Assembly: GCF_900104305.1 (NCBI RefSeq)
Contig: NZ_FNJC01000005.1
Coordinates: 155,226 to 219,225, forward strand
From: Filomicrobium insigne
Lineage (GTDB): Bacteria; Pseudomonadota; Alphaproteobacteria; Rhizobiales; Hyphomicrobiaceae
Length of the DNA: 64,000 bases
Direction: 5' to 3'
Both the position numbers and the translations under genes were made by a program. Shown one piece after another: positions 38,719-48,348 of this stretch. How positions within the stretch are numbered: position 1 is the stretch's first letter; the number at the start of each line of letters is the position of its first letter. Below the pieces are notes generated by a model. That model saw only the letters and a program-made list of their open reading frames with translations. It was not told the origin of the DNA and made no database searches.

Positions 38719-39468
38719 CTACGGTGCAAGTTTTCTAATGAGATAGAGAACGCTCAGGCCTGAAACCATCAGCCCGACGACGATCATAAGCAACCGCTCT
38801 GGCAAATATCGTGTCGCGAGAGCCGCGAAAGGCGCGGCGATAACGCCTCCAACCACCAAGCCGGCAATAATCGGCCAAAGTTCCAATCCAACGGTGACGA
38901 GAAACGTCGCTGAAATCACGGCCGTCACGAAGAACTCGACCAAGTTCACCGAACCTATTGCGTAACGGGCTTCAGCCCCACGGCCGATGAGCGTCGTCGC
39001 AACCATCGGACCCCAACCACCGCCGCCGACCGCGTCGAGGAAACCTCCGAAGAAGCCCAATGGAAGAAGATGCCGATGCCCGATATTGCTGCGGGAACGA
39101 GCGTTACGTGCCGCCCGCAAAATGATCAGCACGCCAAGGATGAACAAATAGACGCTGATATACGGCCGGATCACATCGCCGGGCACTTCCGACAGCAGAT
39201 ATGCGCCGAGCGCTCCCCCGATCATTCCAGGCAGAGCGAGCCGCCGCACCAGCCGCCAATCGATGTTACCGACCCGCCAGTGAGCGATACCTGAAGCTGC
39301 GGTGGTGAACGTCTCCGCAGCATGCGTACACGCACTTGCCGTCACAGGAGGAACGCCCGCACTGAGCAAAACGCTGGTCGAGACGATCCCAAATGCCATC
39401 CCGATGGCACCATCGACCATCTGCGCCACAAATCCGATCGCGACGTAGATCAGGATGTCTTCCCACAC
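38719..39468 (-). CDS. TauE/SafE-family permease (second copy)
   Basis: A 249-residue permease with about seven to eight helices. The first-half signature is VAQMVDGAIGMAFGIVSTS and the second-half one is GFFGGFLDAVGGGGWGPMV. This form is distinct from its neighbour and is often found next to cys genes. The first gene after cysN in the cluster, 39 nt from the cysN stop. The likely substrate is an inorganic sulfur anion. Confidence 0.88.
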   Translation of the reverse strand: MWEDILIYVAIGFVAQMVDGAIGMAFGIVSTSVLLSAGVPPVTASACTHAAETFTTAASGIAHWRVGNIDWRLVRRLALPGMIGGALGAYLLSEVPGDVIRPYISVYLFILGVLIILRAARNARSRSNIGHRHLLPLGFFGGFLDAVGGGGWGPMVATTLIGRGAEARYAIGSVNLVEFFVTAVISATFLVTVGLELWPIIAGLVVGGVIAAPFAALATRYLPERLLMIVVGLMVSGLSVLYLIRKLAP

Positions 39469-39507
39469 GGCGGCACCCTGCGATGTTTCTGCGCGGTAGC
39501 TAGTGAC

Positions 39508-41010
39508 CTAGACGTCTATTGACGTCTTCACGCCGGCAGCCCTCAAAATGAGAGCGACCTCGGCTGCGCGTCGTTTAAATTCCGCGCGATCCTCGGCGCT
39601 ATTGCCAAGATCGCGGCAAAGTCCGGCCGCCAGCCGCGTACTGTCGAGAACGAACTGCGCGCCGGAACTACGCTCGGCTTGACCGAAAGGTTCCAATACG
39701 ATTCCGCCAGCGACCGATGCCCCAGTGATAGCATCGACGATCACAAATGCACCGGTTTCGCAATTCTCTGTAAAAGCGTCGAGAACAACAGGACGTCCCA
39801 ACGCGATCTTCGCAACCGCGATGTCGTTCGTCGTGCACACGGCGCTAGGGCGGACTGTCAGCGTCTCAAGGTCCATCAACGCCGCAAGCTCAACGCTATC
39901 GATGGGCACCAGGTCCGTAGCGGTCCGCAAGAGATAACCGGCGTTCGCATCAAAAGATTGCTCCGCCAGCCAGACAAACTGGGCAGTCAAACCATCGGCG
40001 CGAGAAGGCGGCGCAACAGCTGCTGCAAGAACGTGTCCACGCGCGACGTCGATATCCCTATCGAGCCCGATAACCACCGCCCGTCCGGGCTCAGCCGATG
40101 TGAGTTCACCATCGAAGGTCGCGATGCGTTGGACCCGCGCACGTTTGCCGCTCAGAACGTCGACGACTTCATCGCCGATCTCGACGCGACCGGAACTGAT
40201 CGTACCCGCCAACCCCCGAAAATCTCGACCATCACGCAGCACCATCTGCACCGGCATACGGAATGCGCCCGCGACAACTGCAGCCCGTGGCGGCAAAAAA
40301 TTTAAATGCTCCAGCAAAGTCGGCCCGCGATACCATTCCGTCCGCGCTGACCGCGTCGCGACATTGTCGCCGCTGACCGCAGCAACCGGAATGCTTACCG
40401 CGTTCTGAAATCCAAATCGCAACGTCAGAGCACGAAACTCTTCTGCGATTTCGTCGAAGACAGACTGCGACCAGTCAACGAGGTCCATCTTGTTGACGGC
40501 GAGGATGACGTGCTTGACGCCCATAAGATCCAAAATGGCAGCATGCCGTCGCGTTTGCGGCTTAACACCGTGACGCGCATCTGTAAGCATGATCGCAACG
40601 TCGGCATGACTGGCGCCGCTCGCCATATTCCGCGTGTACTGCTCGTGGCCCGGACTATCAATAATGACGAAGCGCCGCTGGTTTGTGTCAAAGGTTCGCC
40701 ACGCAATATCTATCGTGATGCCCTGTTCGCGCTCGGCGGCAAGACCATCGACAAGGCGGGAGAAATCAGGCCCAGCGCCCGCGCTTTCCGCTCCGCGTTC
40801 GATCATCTCGCGCTGATCGATAGCGAGATCCGATGCATCCCAAAGCAATCTGCCGATGAGCGTCGACTTACCGTCATCAACCGAACCGCAGGTCAGGATG
40901 CGCAAACTTTCATTTGGTGCCGCACCGAGCACTTTCTCGGCAGCGAACTCAGACACAACCGGTGCACCCGTCTTGGCGGGGTCGTCCGGCGTCAGCTCCG
41001 AAGCATGCAT
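39508..41010 (-). CDS. cysN: sulfate adenylyltransferase subunit 1 (GTPase)
   Basis: GTP-driven subunit that with CysD makes adenosine 5'-phosphosulfate from sulfate and ATP. GTPase motifs are G1 GSVDDGKSTLIGRL, G3 DSPGHEQYTRNMASGAS and G4 AVNKMDLVDW, followed by EF-Tu-like beta barrels. The 500-residue product ends without a CysC (APS kinase) domain, unlike CysNC fusions. That fits direct APS reduction by the CysH below. ATG 41010 has GGAAGGG upstream and starts one nucleotide after the cysD stop. Confidence 0.94.
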   Translation of the reverse strand: MHASELTPDDPAKTGAPVVSEFAAEKVLGAAPNESLRILTCGSVDDGKSTLIGRLLWDASDLAIDQREMIERGAESAGAGPDFSRLVDGLAAEREQGITIDIAWRTFDTNQRRFVIIDSPGHEQYTRNMASGASHADVAIMLTDARHGVKPQTRRHAAILDLMGVKHVILAVNKMDLVDWSQSVFDEIAEEFRALTLRFGFQNAVSIPVAAVSGDNVATRSARTEWYRGPTLLEHLNFLPPRAAVVAGAFRMPVQMVLRDGRDFRGLAGTISSGRVEIGDEVVDVLSGKRARVQRIATFDGELTSAEPGRAVVIGLDRDIDVARGHVLAAAVAPPSRADGLTAQFVWLAEQSFDANAGYLLRTATDLVPIDSVELAALMDLETLTVRPSAVCTTNDIAVAKIALGRPVVLDAFTENCETGAFVIVDAITGASVAGGIVLEPFGQAERSSGAQFVLDSTRLAAGLCRDLGNSAEDRAEFKRRAAEVALILRAAGVKTSIDV

Positions 41011-41011
41011 C

Positions 41012-41917
41012 TCAGAAGTACCCTTCCTGCTTCTTTTTCTCCATCGCACTGGCTTGATCGTGATCGATCAACCGCCCTTCCCGCTCAGACGTCCGCGCTG
41101 AAAGCGTTTCGGCAACGACCGCCTCCATCGTCGTAGCAGTTGAGGGAACTGCGGCCGTCAGCGGCCAGCAGCCCAGCGTGCGGAACCGAACGCTGCGCAA
41201 TTTCACCTGTTCGCTCGGTAAAAGCGGCATCCGATCATCGTCGAGAACCAAGATCTGGCCGTTGCGCTCAATAGTGGGCCGCTCTGCCGCCAGATAGAGT
41301 GGGACAACGTCGAGCTTCTCGCGCAGCAGGTAGCGCCAGACGTCTTTCTCCGTCCAGTTGGAGAGCGGGAAGACGCGAACCGTCTCACCCATGCCAAGTC
41401 GCCCGTTCAGCAACCGCCACATCTCAGGTCGTTGCCGTCGCGGATCCCAGCGATGTCCGGTTGAGCGAAATGAAAAGATGCGTTCCTTCGCACGGCTCGC
41501 TTCTTCGTCGCGCCGCGCTCCTCCGAATGCGGCATCAAACCCATGAAGGTCGAGCGCCTGCTTCAGCGCCACCGTCTTCATAATGTCCGTGTAAACCGAT
41601 GGCGTATGGTCGATCGGATTGATGCCCTGCGCCACACCATCCTGGTTGGTATGTACGAGAAGATCGAGTCCGTACTTCTTCGCAGTCGCATCCCGGAACG
41701 TGATCATGTCGCGGAACTTCCACGTCGTATCGACGTGAAGCAGTGGAAACGGTGGAACCTGCGGCCAGAACGCTTTGCGCGCGAGATGCAGCAGAACCGT
41801 GGAATCTTTTCCGATAGAGTAGAGCAGAACAGGCTTACGGAACTGTGCCGCAGCCTCGCGGAAAATATGAATGCTTTCCGCTTCGAGCAAATCAAGGTGT
41901 GAAATAGGCGCTGTCAT
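41012..41917 (-). CDS. cysD: sulfate adenylyltransferase subunit 2
   Basis: Catalytic ATP-pyrophosphatase-fold subunit of ATP sulfurylase. [18 protein letters not shown] is its PP-loop, followed by [14 protein letters not shown], and [21 protein letters not shown] is characteristic. 301 residues, the normal length. It is followed immediately by cysN. Confidence 0.95.
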   Translation of the reverse strand: MTAPISHLDLLEAESIHIFREAAAQFRKPVLLYSIGKDSTVLLHLARKAFWPQVPPFPLLHVDTTWKFRDMITFRDATAKKYGLDLLVHTNQDGVAQGINPIDHTPSVYTDIMKTVALKQALDLHGFDAAFGGARRDEEASRAKERIFSFRSTGHRWDPRRQRPEMWRLLNGRLGMGETVRVFPLSNWTEKDVWRYLLREKLDVVPLYLAAERPTIERNGQILVLDDDRMPLLPSEQVKLRSVRFRTLGCWPLTAAVPSTATTMEAVVAETLSARTSEREGRLIDHDQASAMEKKKQEGYF

Positions 41918-41977
41918 ACCGACGACTTCTTTCCTGACCGAAGAGCGAAAAAATTTCGAACAACCGGCAACGACCGG

Positions 41978-42760
41978 CTAGCAGGTCGTGGGCGCCGGCT
42001 TCTCCTGGGAAGGGAGGCGGGCAGGTCGCGAATGCAGACCACACTCCTTGCCGTCTTCGTTCTCCCACCACCAGCGTCCGGCACGGATATCCTCACCCGG
42101 CTTGATGGCGCGCGTGCACGGCTGACACCCGATAGAGGGAAACCCACGCGCGTGAAGCGTGTTCACTGGGATCGAATTGTCAGAGATGTAAGCTTCCAAG
42201 CGATCCAGAGACCAATCCGCGATTGGATTGATCTTGATGAGATTCATCGCACCATCCCAAGAGGCGAATGACACCTCATTGCGGCCTTGGGATTGCGAGC
42301 GGCGTAGTCCCGTAACCCAGGCCGCAGCCCCGGCGAGAGTTGCCGCAAGCGGACGCACCTTGCGAACGACACAGCAGGCTTTTCGAGCATCGATCGACGT
42401 TCTGAAACCGAACACACCGTCACGCGCAATAAGCTCTTGGGTCTCGCCGGCATCCGGCGAGACCATCCGGATCATCTGCCCATAGCGCAACTGACTGGCG
42501 TCCAGCGTCTCGAGCGTTTCCGGAAAGTGGCGACCGGTGTCCAACATGAAGACATCGAACACTCGTTGTTCGTGTGCGATTGCATGAAGGACCGCCTGAT
42601 CCTCCAATCCGAGACTGGTGGAGAAGCTGATACGTCCTTCAATCGCCCGGCCGATAAATGCGATCCGCGCCTCTAGGGTCTCGAGCTTTCCAATATCGGC
42701 ATCGAGTTTGGCAACCGAAACCGATTCCGGTGCCCTCCGTTCAAGCTTGACCTGCACCAT
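41978..42760 (-). CDS. cysH: assimilatory adenylylsulfate (APS) reductase
   Basis: Reduces activated sulfate to sulfite using thioredoxin. The four iron-sulfur cysteines of the APS-reducing type are present as CC in ARKACCVVRKV and CxxC in GCQPCTRAI. The catalytic Cys is in ECGLH near the C-terminus. Their presence, and the absence of a CysC kinase nearby, favour APS over PAPS as substrate. ATG 42760 has AGGAG at 8-nt spacing; it overlaps the end of the DUF934 gene by 20 nt. 260 residues. Confidence 0.94.
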   Translation of the reverse strand: MVQVKLERRAPESVSVAKLDADIGKLETLEARIAFIGRAIEGRISFSTSLGLEDQAVLHAIAHEQRVFDVFMLDTGRHFPETLETLDASQLRYGQMIRMVSPDAGETQELIARDGVFGFRTSIDARKACCVVRKVRPLAATLAGAAAWVTGLRRSQSQGRNEVSFASWDGAMNLIKINPIADWSLDRLEAYISDNSIPVNTLHARGFPSIGCQPCTRAIKPGEDIRAGRWWWENEDGKECGLHSRPARLPSQEKPAPTTC

Positions 42761-43283
42761 CGTTTTGCTCCTGCGCAACCTGGCGTGACGCTTGAGAAGG
42801 ACGAACTACGGTTGAATACCTGCGACTGCCGCCGACTGGACGCTGATAACTCAGCGCTAGTCCCGGCAAATACCCACGCCCCAACGCCGCGATCGTCGGC
42901 CCATGCGTAATCTCGAAGGCATCGAACCCACACCGCAACATCAACGGGATTTGGTCGAGAAGAACGTCACCCGTCGCGCGGATCTCACCTTTGAAAGCAT
43001 GACGTTCCCGCAACGCACGGGCCACTGAATAGCCGCGTCCATCCGTAAACTTGGCAAACGTGATGACGATGAGCGGCGCGTCCACCAGACCGTCAGCAAT
43101 GACGTCGGGCTCTTCGCCTGCGCGCAGGATGACGCCAACATTGCCAGTCCTGAGCTGCGGCTCGGAACGCCACCGTTCAAGTGAAACTATGACATGCGCT
43201 CCGCGATCCGCGACTTCATCGTCGCCGAGCACCCGCCAGGTATCATCGACAAAGGCTCCACCTCGATAGATCGGCATTCTCAA
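42741..43283 (-). CDS. DUF934 family protein, sulfite-reductase accessory
   Basis: A 180-residue product of the DUF934 family, seen as PLIVITFAKFTDGRGYSVARALRE and GEIRATGDVLLDQIPLMLRCGFDAFE (landmarks). Members nearly always lie between sulfite reductase and cysH, as here, and are thought to assist assimilatory sulfite reduction. Mechanism unknown. Its start overlaps the cysI stop by 4 nt, and its end overlaps cysH, so translation is probably coupled. Confidence 0.9.
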   Translation of the reverse strand: MRMPIYRGGAFVDDTWRVLGDDEVADRGAHVIVSLERWRSEPQLRTGNVGVILRAGEEPDVIADGLVDAPLIVITFAKFTDGRGYSVARALRERHAFKGEIRATGDVLLDQIPLMLRCGFDAFEITHGPTIAALGRGYLPGLALSYQRPVGGSRRYSTVVRPSQASRQVAQEQNDGAGQA

Positions 43284-44974
43284 GCCTCCTGTAATTGTTT
43301 GCGAGACGAAGCTCCGGAGTTGGGCGCTCCATAAAGCGCCTCCTTGAACGGAGCCTGGCCAATACGACGGTAGGTCGCGAGGAACACCTCGCCCTCACGG
43401 CGATGCGCGCGATACGTCGCAACAATGGTTTCAATTGCATCCGGCACAGCTTCAGCCGGGAAGCTTGGACCGAGGATGGTGCCAACCTCAGCGTCATCGC
43501 CCGGGCTACCGCCGAGCGTGATCTGATAGTGTTCGGTACCCTTCTTATCGACGCCCAGAATGCCGATATTGCCGGAGTGGTGATGACCACAGGCATTAAT
43601 GCAGCCAGAGACATTCAGCCGAAGCCGGCCGATATCTTCCGCCACACTCTGATCGGCGAACCGCTTCGCAATCTCCAGCGCCACCGGAATCGATCGCGCA
43701 TTGGCAAGGTTGCAATAGTCGAGACCCGGGCACGAAATGATATCCGTAATGAGCTCGTAATTGCCCACGGCGACTCCCGCAGCAACGAGCCCGTCATACA
43801 CTTTGACGAGATCGACGAGCGCGACATTGGGCAGAACCAAATTCTGCTGATACGTCACGCGGATTTCATCGTGGCCATATGCACGCGCCAGCGCTGCCAC
43901 AGCCTCCATCTGATCGGCCGTTGCGTCACCGGGAACCTTACCCGGTTCCTTCAAGAGAATGTTGACGATGACATGCCCGGCAACACGATGCGGCAGCACA
44001 TTGTTCCGCACCCAGGAATCGAACGACGCATCTTCACGCCGTCGCTTCTCGACGCCTGCGTCGGTGATCGGTCCGGGAACCAAAGGCAACGGGGCAAAGT
44101 AGGCCGCGATACGGTCGTATTCCTCTTGCGGCAGATCGATACTGACATGATCGATCTTCGACCATTCCTCCTCGACCTGGCGGCGGAATTCCTCAATGCC
44201 TAGCGCTTTGACGAGAACCTTGATGCGGGACTTGTAAAGATTATCGCGGCGACCGTGCAGATTGTACACGCGCATAATCGCTTCGAGATAAGACAGAAGT
44301 TGCTCCTTCGGCAGGAAGCTCCTCAGCTCCTCCGCAACGTAGGGCGTCCGTCCCTGGCCGCCGCCGACATAAATCGCAAAACCGGTTTCGCCACCTTTCC
44401 CTTTCACGATGCGCATGCCGATGTCGTGATACAGGATCGCCGCCCGATCTTCCGCGGCACCTGTAATCGCGATCTTGAACTTGCGCGGCAGGAACAGGAA
44501 CTCGGGATGTACGGTCGACCACTGGCGAATGATCTCGGCCCAAACGCGAGGGTCTTCGATCTCGTCGATAGCGACACCGGCGTAAGGGTCCGTCGTCGTA
44601 TTGCGGATGCAGTTTCCGCTCGTCTGGATCGCGTGCATATCGACGTCAGCCAGCAGATCCAGAACGTCAGGCGTCTCTTCAAGCCTCGCCCAGTGGAACT
44701 GAATGTTGGTGCGCGTCGTGAAGTGCCCGTATCCACGGTCGTGCTTGCGCGCGATACGCGCGAGCTGCTCGAGCTGTCGCGCTGACAGCACGCCATATGG
44801 AATAGCGACACGGAGCATGTACGCGTGAAGTTGAAGATAAAGACCGTTGTGCAGTCTCAGTGGCCGGAACTGCTCCTCCGAAATTTCACCCGCCAGCCGG
44901 CGTGCCACCTGGTCCCGGAACTGCGCCGTGCGGCTCCGGACAAAAGCCGCGTCGAATTCATCGTAGCGATACAT
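43280..44974 (-). CDS. cysI: assimilatory nitrite/sulfite reductase (sulfite type by context)
   Basis: Single-chain siroheme and 4Fe-4S enzyme reducing sulfite to sulfide. Cluster cysteines appear as CPGLDYC and SGCINACGHHHSG. The siroheme-binding RGYGHFTTRTNIQFHW and the IQTSGNCIRN segment are intact. Context in the cys cluster argues for sulfite rather than nitrite. ATG 44974 is preceded by GAGGAG; an open frame continues 30 codons upstream without family similarity. 564 residues. Confidence 0.93.
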   Translation of the reverse strand: MYRYDEFDAAFVRSRTAQFRDQVARRLAGEISEEQFRPLRLHNGLYLQLHAYMLRVAIPYGVLSARQLEQLARIARKHDRGYGHFTTRTNIQFHWARLEETPDVLDLLADVDMHAIQTSGNCIRNTTTDPYAGVAIDEIEDPRVWAEIIRQWSTVHPEFLFLPRKFKIAITGAAEDRAAILYHDIGMRIVKGKGGETGFAIYVGGGQGRTPYVAEELRSFLPKEQLLSYLEAIMRVYNLHGRRDNLYKSRIKVLVKALGIEEFRRQVEEEWSKIDHVSIDLPQEEYDRIAAYFAPLPLVPGPITDAGVEKRRREDASFDSWVRNNVLPHRVAGHVIVNILLKEPGKVPGDATADQMEAVAALARAYGHDEIRVTYQQNLVLPNVALVDLVKVYDGLVAAGVAVGNYELITDIISCPGLDYCNLANARSIPVALEIAKRFADQSVAEDIGRLRLNVSGCINACGHHHSGNIGILGVDKKGTEHYQITLGGSPGDDAEVGTILGPSFPAEAVPDAIETIVATYRAHRREGEVFLATYRRIGQAPFKEALYGAPNSGASSRKQLQEA

Positions 44975-44993
44975 CGCCAATCTCCTCTTGGCG

Positions 44994-45260
44994 TCAAACG
45001 GATGGGCCGAGCGCGGCGCGAATGCGCTCACGCACGGAACGTGGCTCGGGACGTCCATCGACAAGCTCGACGTCCATGGCGTAGACGGAAATCACACGTT
45101 GAGACTCCACGTCGCGCTGTGCCGTCTTCTCAAGCTCGGAAAGTTCGTCCTTGTCCTTCGCGACCGTCGCATCACCGATTTCGCGAACCCAGTTGTTGAG
45201 GCCTGCGAAGTAGACGACATCGCCTGTCCGCAGCAGGTTGGCGGTTATGATGTTAGGCAT
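44994..45260 (-). CDS. DUF2849 family protein
   Basis: An 88-residue small protein of DUF2849, with ITANLLRTGDVVYFAG and NWVREIGDATVAKDKDE. It always sits between cysG and sulfite reductase in this order, so a role in sulfite reduction is inferred. It overlaps the end of cysG by 8 nt and precedes cysI by 19 nt. Confidence 0.9.
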   Translation of the reverse strand: MPNIITANLLRTGDVVYFAGLNNWVREIGDATVAKDKDELSELEKTAQRDVESQRVISVYAMDVELVDGRPEPRSVRERIRAALGPSV

Positions 45261-46719
45261 GAGCGAAATCCCCCTGAGAACGTATTGAAAGCACCGGCTG
45301 AAACTGAGGATCGATCTCTGCTGCGATCCGTTCGACGGCGCCCGCCGGGGTTAGACCGGCAATTTCCCCGACGATCAGAATCGCAGGTCCGCTCAGAGCA
45401 AGCCGCTTGGCATCATCAGCGACAACATCAAGTGACGTAGCAACGCGCCGCTCATTGGCATGGCTTGCGCGCTCCACCGCCATCACCGGAGTAGCCGGCG
45501 ACCAACCCGCATCGATAAGCGTTTGCGCCAAAGCACCGGCAGTTGCCACGCCCATGTAAACAGCGAGCGTGTTGCTCCCTTCACCGAGAGCCCTGAAGTC
45601 GACGTGGTCGAAATTCGCCGCCCCATCCCCGGCAGAGTGGCCGGAGATAAAAGTCACCGAGTGCGAGATATCGCGGTGGGTCAAAGGAATTTGCAGGGAG
45701 GCCGCGGCCGCTGTGGCTGCCGTGATCCCAGGCACGACCTCGCAGGCAATGCCGGAAGCCCGCAGCGTATCCACTTCCTCACCCCCACGTCCGAAGATAA
45801 AGGGGTCACCACCCTTCAGGCGCACAACCGTCTTTCCGGCCTTGGCGTGTGTGAGAATGAGGGCATTGATCTCAGCCTGCGTTTTCGAATGGCGGCCCTT
45901 CGCCTTGCCGACAGGAATGATCTCAGCCTCACGACGCGCATGTTCGAGAACGCCCGTTCCCGCCAGGTTATCGACTAGGATCACGTCTGCGGCCTTAAGC
46001 GCACGGACCGCTTTGAGTGTCAGCAGTTCCGGATCACCAGGCCCGGCACCAACAAGGATGACCCGGCCTACGCGAGGTGCCGTTGTGTCTTCTTTGTCGA
46101 GTTCGGCTTCGATGCGACGAACACCCTCAGCTTCGTCGCCCGCCAGGATCGCAGCAGAAGCAGGCCCGCTGAAAACCCGGTCCCAGAACACGCGGCGTTG
46201 CACGCCAGGCCGCAGTTTCTGCGCGACACGATCACGGAAATCACCCGCAATTCTCGCAAGCGAACCCAGCTGCGGAGAAAGCTCTTGCTCGAGCCACGCG
46301 CGCAGTCGTGTCGCCAGCACTGGGGCATCGCCTTCCGTACCGATCGCAAATGTCACCGGATACCGATCAACGATTGCAGCCAGCGAGAATGAGCAAAGCT
46401 CGGGCCGATCCGGAACGTTGACCGGAACGCCGATTTCGCGAGCGAGATGCGAAATACGCGCATCTTCTGCATCGTCTTCCGTTGCGGAGATGACGACCGG
46501 ACGCCCGCGCAACGTCTCCACATCGGGTACACCGCTAATGCGCTCCGCTCGTCCTTCGGCAACGAGCTTGGCAATGCCCGGAACAACACGATCCGCCGCG
46601 AAGAGGACGCGGTTAGCCCGCTTCAAAAGCAGCCGGGCTTTCACAAGGGCCAGCTCGCCACCTCCGACGATCAAAGGTGGGGTACGCCCCAATTCCACAA
46701 ATATCGGAAATCCAGCCAT
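45253..46719 (-). CDS. cysG: siroheme synthase (multifunctional CysG)
   Basis: Makes siroheme from uroporphyrinogen III, supplying the sulfite reductase next door. The N-terminal precorrin-2 dehydrogenase/ferrochelatase part (about 1-200) has FVELGRTPPLIVGGGELALVK. The C-terminal uroporphyrinogen methyltransferase begins GRVILVGAGPGDPELLTLKA and contains VRLKGGDPFIFGRGGEE (landmarks). 488 residues from ATG 46719. It is the first gene of the minus-strand sulfur operon, with palindromes 90-150 nt upstream. Confidence 0.95.
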   Translation of the reverse strand: MAGFPIFVELGRTPPLIVGGGELALVKARLLLKRANRVLFAADRVVPGIAKLVAEGRAERISGVPDVETLRGRPVVISATEDDAEDARISHLAREIGVPVNVPDRPELCSFSLAAIVDRYPVTFAIGTEGDAPVLATRLRAWLEQELSPQLGSLARIAGDFRDRVAQKLRPGVQRRVFWDRVFSGPASAAILAGDEAEGVRRIEAELDKEDTTAPRVGRVILVGAGPGDPELLTLKAVRALKAADVILVDNLAGTGVLEHARREAEIIPVGKAKGRHSKTQAEINALILTHAKAGKTVVRLKGGDPFIFGRGGEEVDTLRASGIACEVVPGITAATAAAASLQIPLTHRDISHSVTFISGHSAGDGAANFDHVDFRALGEGSNTLAVYMGVATAGALAQTLIDAGWSPATPVMAVERASHANERRVATSLDVVADDAKRLALSGPAILIVGEIAGLTPAGAVERIAAEIDPQFQPVLSIRSQGDFAHA

Positions 46720-46810
46720 GCTCAGATCACCCCGAAACAGGTTGCAGAGACCTCTACCAACCGGACTGACTGGCCCGATTCGGTGCGCCTCCTTCGTTAC
46801 GGGGAACATA

Positions 46811-46870
46811 AGGAAATTATTTTCCTCGTGATACCACTCAAATCAAATAAACATAGAAATTCATTTCTAT
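46811..46870 (-). promoter_or_regulatory. two palindromes upstream of the cysG operon (candidate operators)
   Basis: AGGAAA-4 nt-TTTCCT lies at 46811-46826. A longer palindrome, ATAGAAAT-2 nt-ATTTCTAT, lies at 46853-46870. Both sit in an AT-rich patch before the first gene of the sulfur cluster. They look like binding sites for a dimeric regulator such as an Rrf2- or MarR-type protein. The regulator is not in view. Confidence 0.45.
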
Positions 46871-47222
46871 ATGCGCGTTGTGAAGGAAAATACTTCGATA
46901 CCCCACAATGAGAGAAACGGGTTGCTCATGCGTATGGTGCCGTGCAACGCCGTTGCCGGAGCTCACGCATGATTATGATGATGCAGGAGCAAAAAGAGCC
47001 GCGATTTCATCGCTTAACGCGTCAGTTGCAACGTGTCCTTGGAAAGCCGTATCGCGCCTCGCAAAGGCAACCGACAACGTGGGATGCAGCCGTAATATTG
47101 ACTTGACAGATCAACAATACTTCCTGTCTTCTGTGTCCCACATGTGGCCCCTTTCCGGAGCCGCGTCGTTCAAAATTTTCAAACGAAAACGGGGCCTTGA
47201 CCCCCGTTGATTGGAGCACGTC
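46871..47222. other. divergent intergenic region between cysG and the substrate-binding protein gene
   Basis: About 350 bp with no gene I can support. A 100-codon open frame on the plus strand (46908-47210) has no RBS or family-like features. A hairpin with arms AACGGGG (47188-47194) and CCCCGTT (47202-47208) ends four nucleotides before the GGAG ribosome-binding site of the next gene. Confidence 0.4.
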
Positions 47223-48278
47223 ATGACCATCAGCCGTGCCGCATCTTGCGGCGTCGGTGCGCTGGCGACGATCATTTCCGTCGCCGCCGCCAGCTTCTCT
47301 CCCGCCATCGCCGCAGATGAAGTCAACATTTACTCTTATAGAGAACCCGGCCTTATTGCCCCGCTCCTTAAAGCCTTTACAGACAAGACAGGCATCAAGC
47401 CGAACGTTGTCTACGCCAAGGACGGTTTGATCGAACGCGCGGCTGCCGAAGGCGCGAATTCCCCATTCGACGTTCTTCTCACCGTCGACATCGGTCGTCT
47501 CACAGAAGCCGAAGACAAGGGCATCACCCAGGCGATCAGCTCCGACACCGTTAAAGCCAATATCCCCTCGACCTACCTCGACCCGCAGGGCCACTGGGTA
47601 GGCCTCTCTAAGCGCGCACGCTTCGTTTACGCCTCCAAGGATCGCGTAAAGCAGGACAGCATCACATATGAAGAACTGGCCGATCCGAAGTGGAAAGGAA
47701 AGATTTGCGCACGCTCAGGTCAGCACCCCTATAACATCGCGCTGCTCGCCTCGATCATCGCGCATTCCGGCATTGAAAAGGCAGAAGCCTGGGCAAAGGG
47801 CGTGAAGGAAAATCTGGCGCGCAAGCCTGCCGGCGGTGACCGCGATCAGGTGAAGGGCATATATTCTGGCGAATGCGATCTGGCCATCGGCAACAGCTAC
47901 TATATGGCTGCGATGCAAACCAACACGAAGAAGCCTGAACAGCAGGAGTGGGCGAAGTCGGCCAAGATCCTGTTCCCGAACGCCGATGATCGCGGCACCC
48001 ACGTCAACATTTCCGGCGCAGTTCTGGCTAAGCACGCACCCCACAAAGACGCAGGCGTAAAGCTCATTGAGTTCCTGACGTCGGAAGAGGGACAGAAAAT
48101 CTACGCCGAGATCGTGAACGAATATCCGCTCAAGGAAGGCGTGCCGATTTCTGAGCGCGTCGCGAGCTGGGGAACCCTCAAACCTGACAAACTCCCACTC
48201 GAGGAAATCGCCAAGCATCGCGCTGAAGCCTCGGCCATCATGGACCGCGTTGGCTTTGACGCCGGCCCAGGCGCGTAA
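47223..48278 (+). CDS. ABC transporter substrate-binding protein, Fe(3+)-type (FbpA-like)
   Basis: Periplasmic binding protein of 351 residues with a signal peptide ending near PAIAA (about residue 27). The mature start DEVNIYSYREPGLIAPLL is typical of FbpA/FutA. The adjacent tyrosines in IGNSYYMAAM match the iron-coordinating Tyr pair of the family. Start ATG 47223 lies downstream of GGAG. No permease or ATPase gene lies beside it, so it is an orphan component. A hairpin just upstream may control expression. Confidence 0.88.
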   Translation: MTISRAASCGVGALATIISVAAASFSPAIAADEVNIYSYREPGLIAPLLKAFTDKTGIKPNVVYAKDGLIERAAAEGANSPFDVLLTVDIGRLTEAEDKGITQAISSDTVKANIPSTYLDPQGHWVGLSKRARFVYASKDRVKQDSITYEELADPKWKGKICARSGQHPYNIALLASIIAHSGIEKAEAWAKGVKENLARKPAGGDRDQVKGIYSGECDLAIGNSYYMAAMQTNTKKPEQQEWAKSAKILFPNADDRGTHVNISGAVLAKHAPHKDAGVKLIEFLTSEEGQKIYAEIVNEYPLKEGVPISERVASWGTLKPDKLPLEEIAKHRAEASAIMDRVGFDAGPGA

Positions 48279-48312
48279 CAGGCAACGCCCTTCTCTTCCT
48301 TCCTGAAAGTCG

Positions 48313-48343
48313 AAACCCGCCGCTCATTTGTGGCGGGTTTTTT
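48313..48343. terminator. bidirectional intrinsic terminator
   Basis: AAACCCGCC (48313-48321) pairs with GGCGGGTTT (48332-48340) around a 10-nt loop; TTT follows on the plus strand. It lies between two convergent genes and can serve both. Confidence 0.9.
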
Positions 48344-48348
48344 CGCGC

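Noticed and set aside
46908..47210. 100-codon open frame on the plus strand before the binding-protein gene
   Set aside because: No ribosome-binding site, no family-like pattern, and it overlaps the leader hairpin of the next gene.
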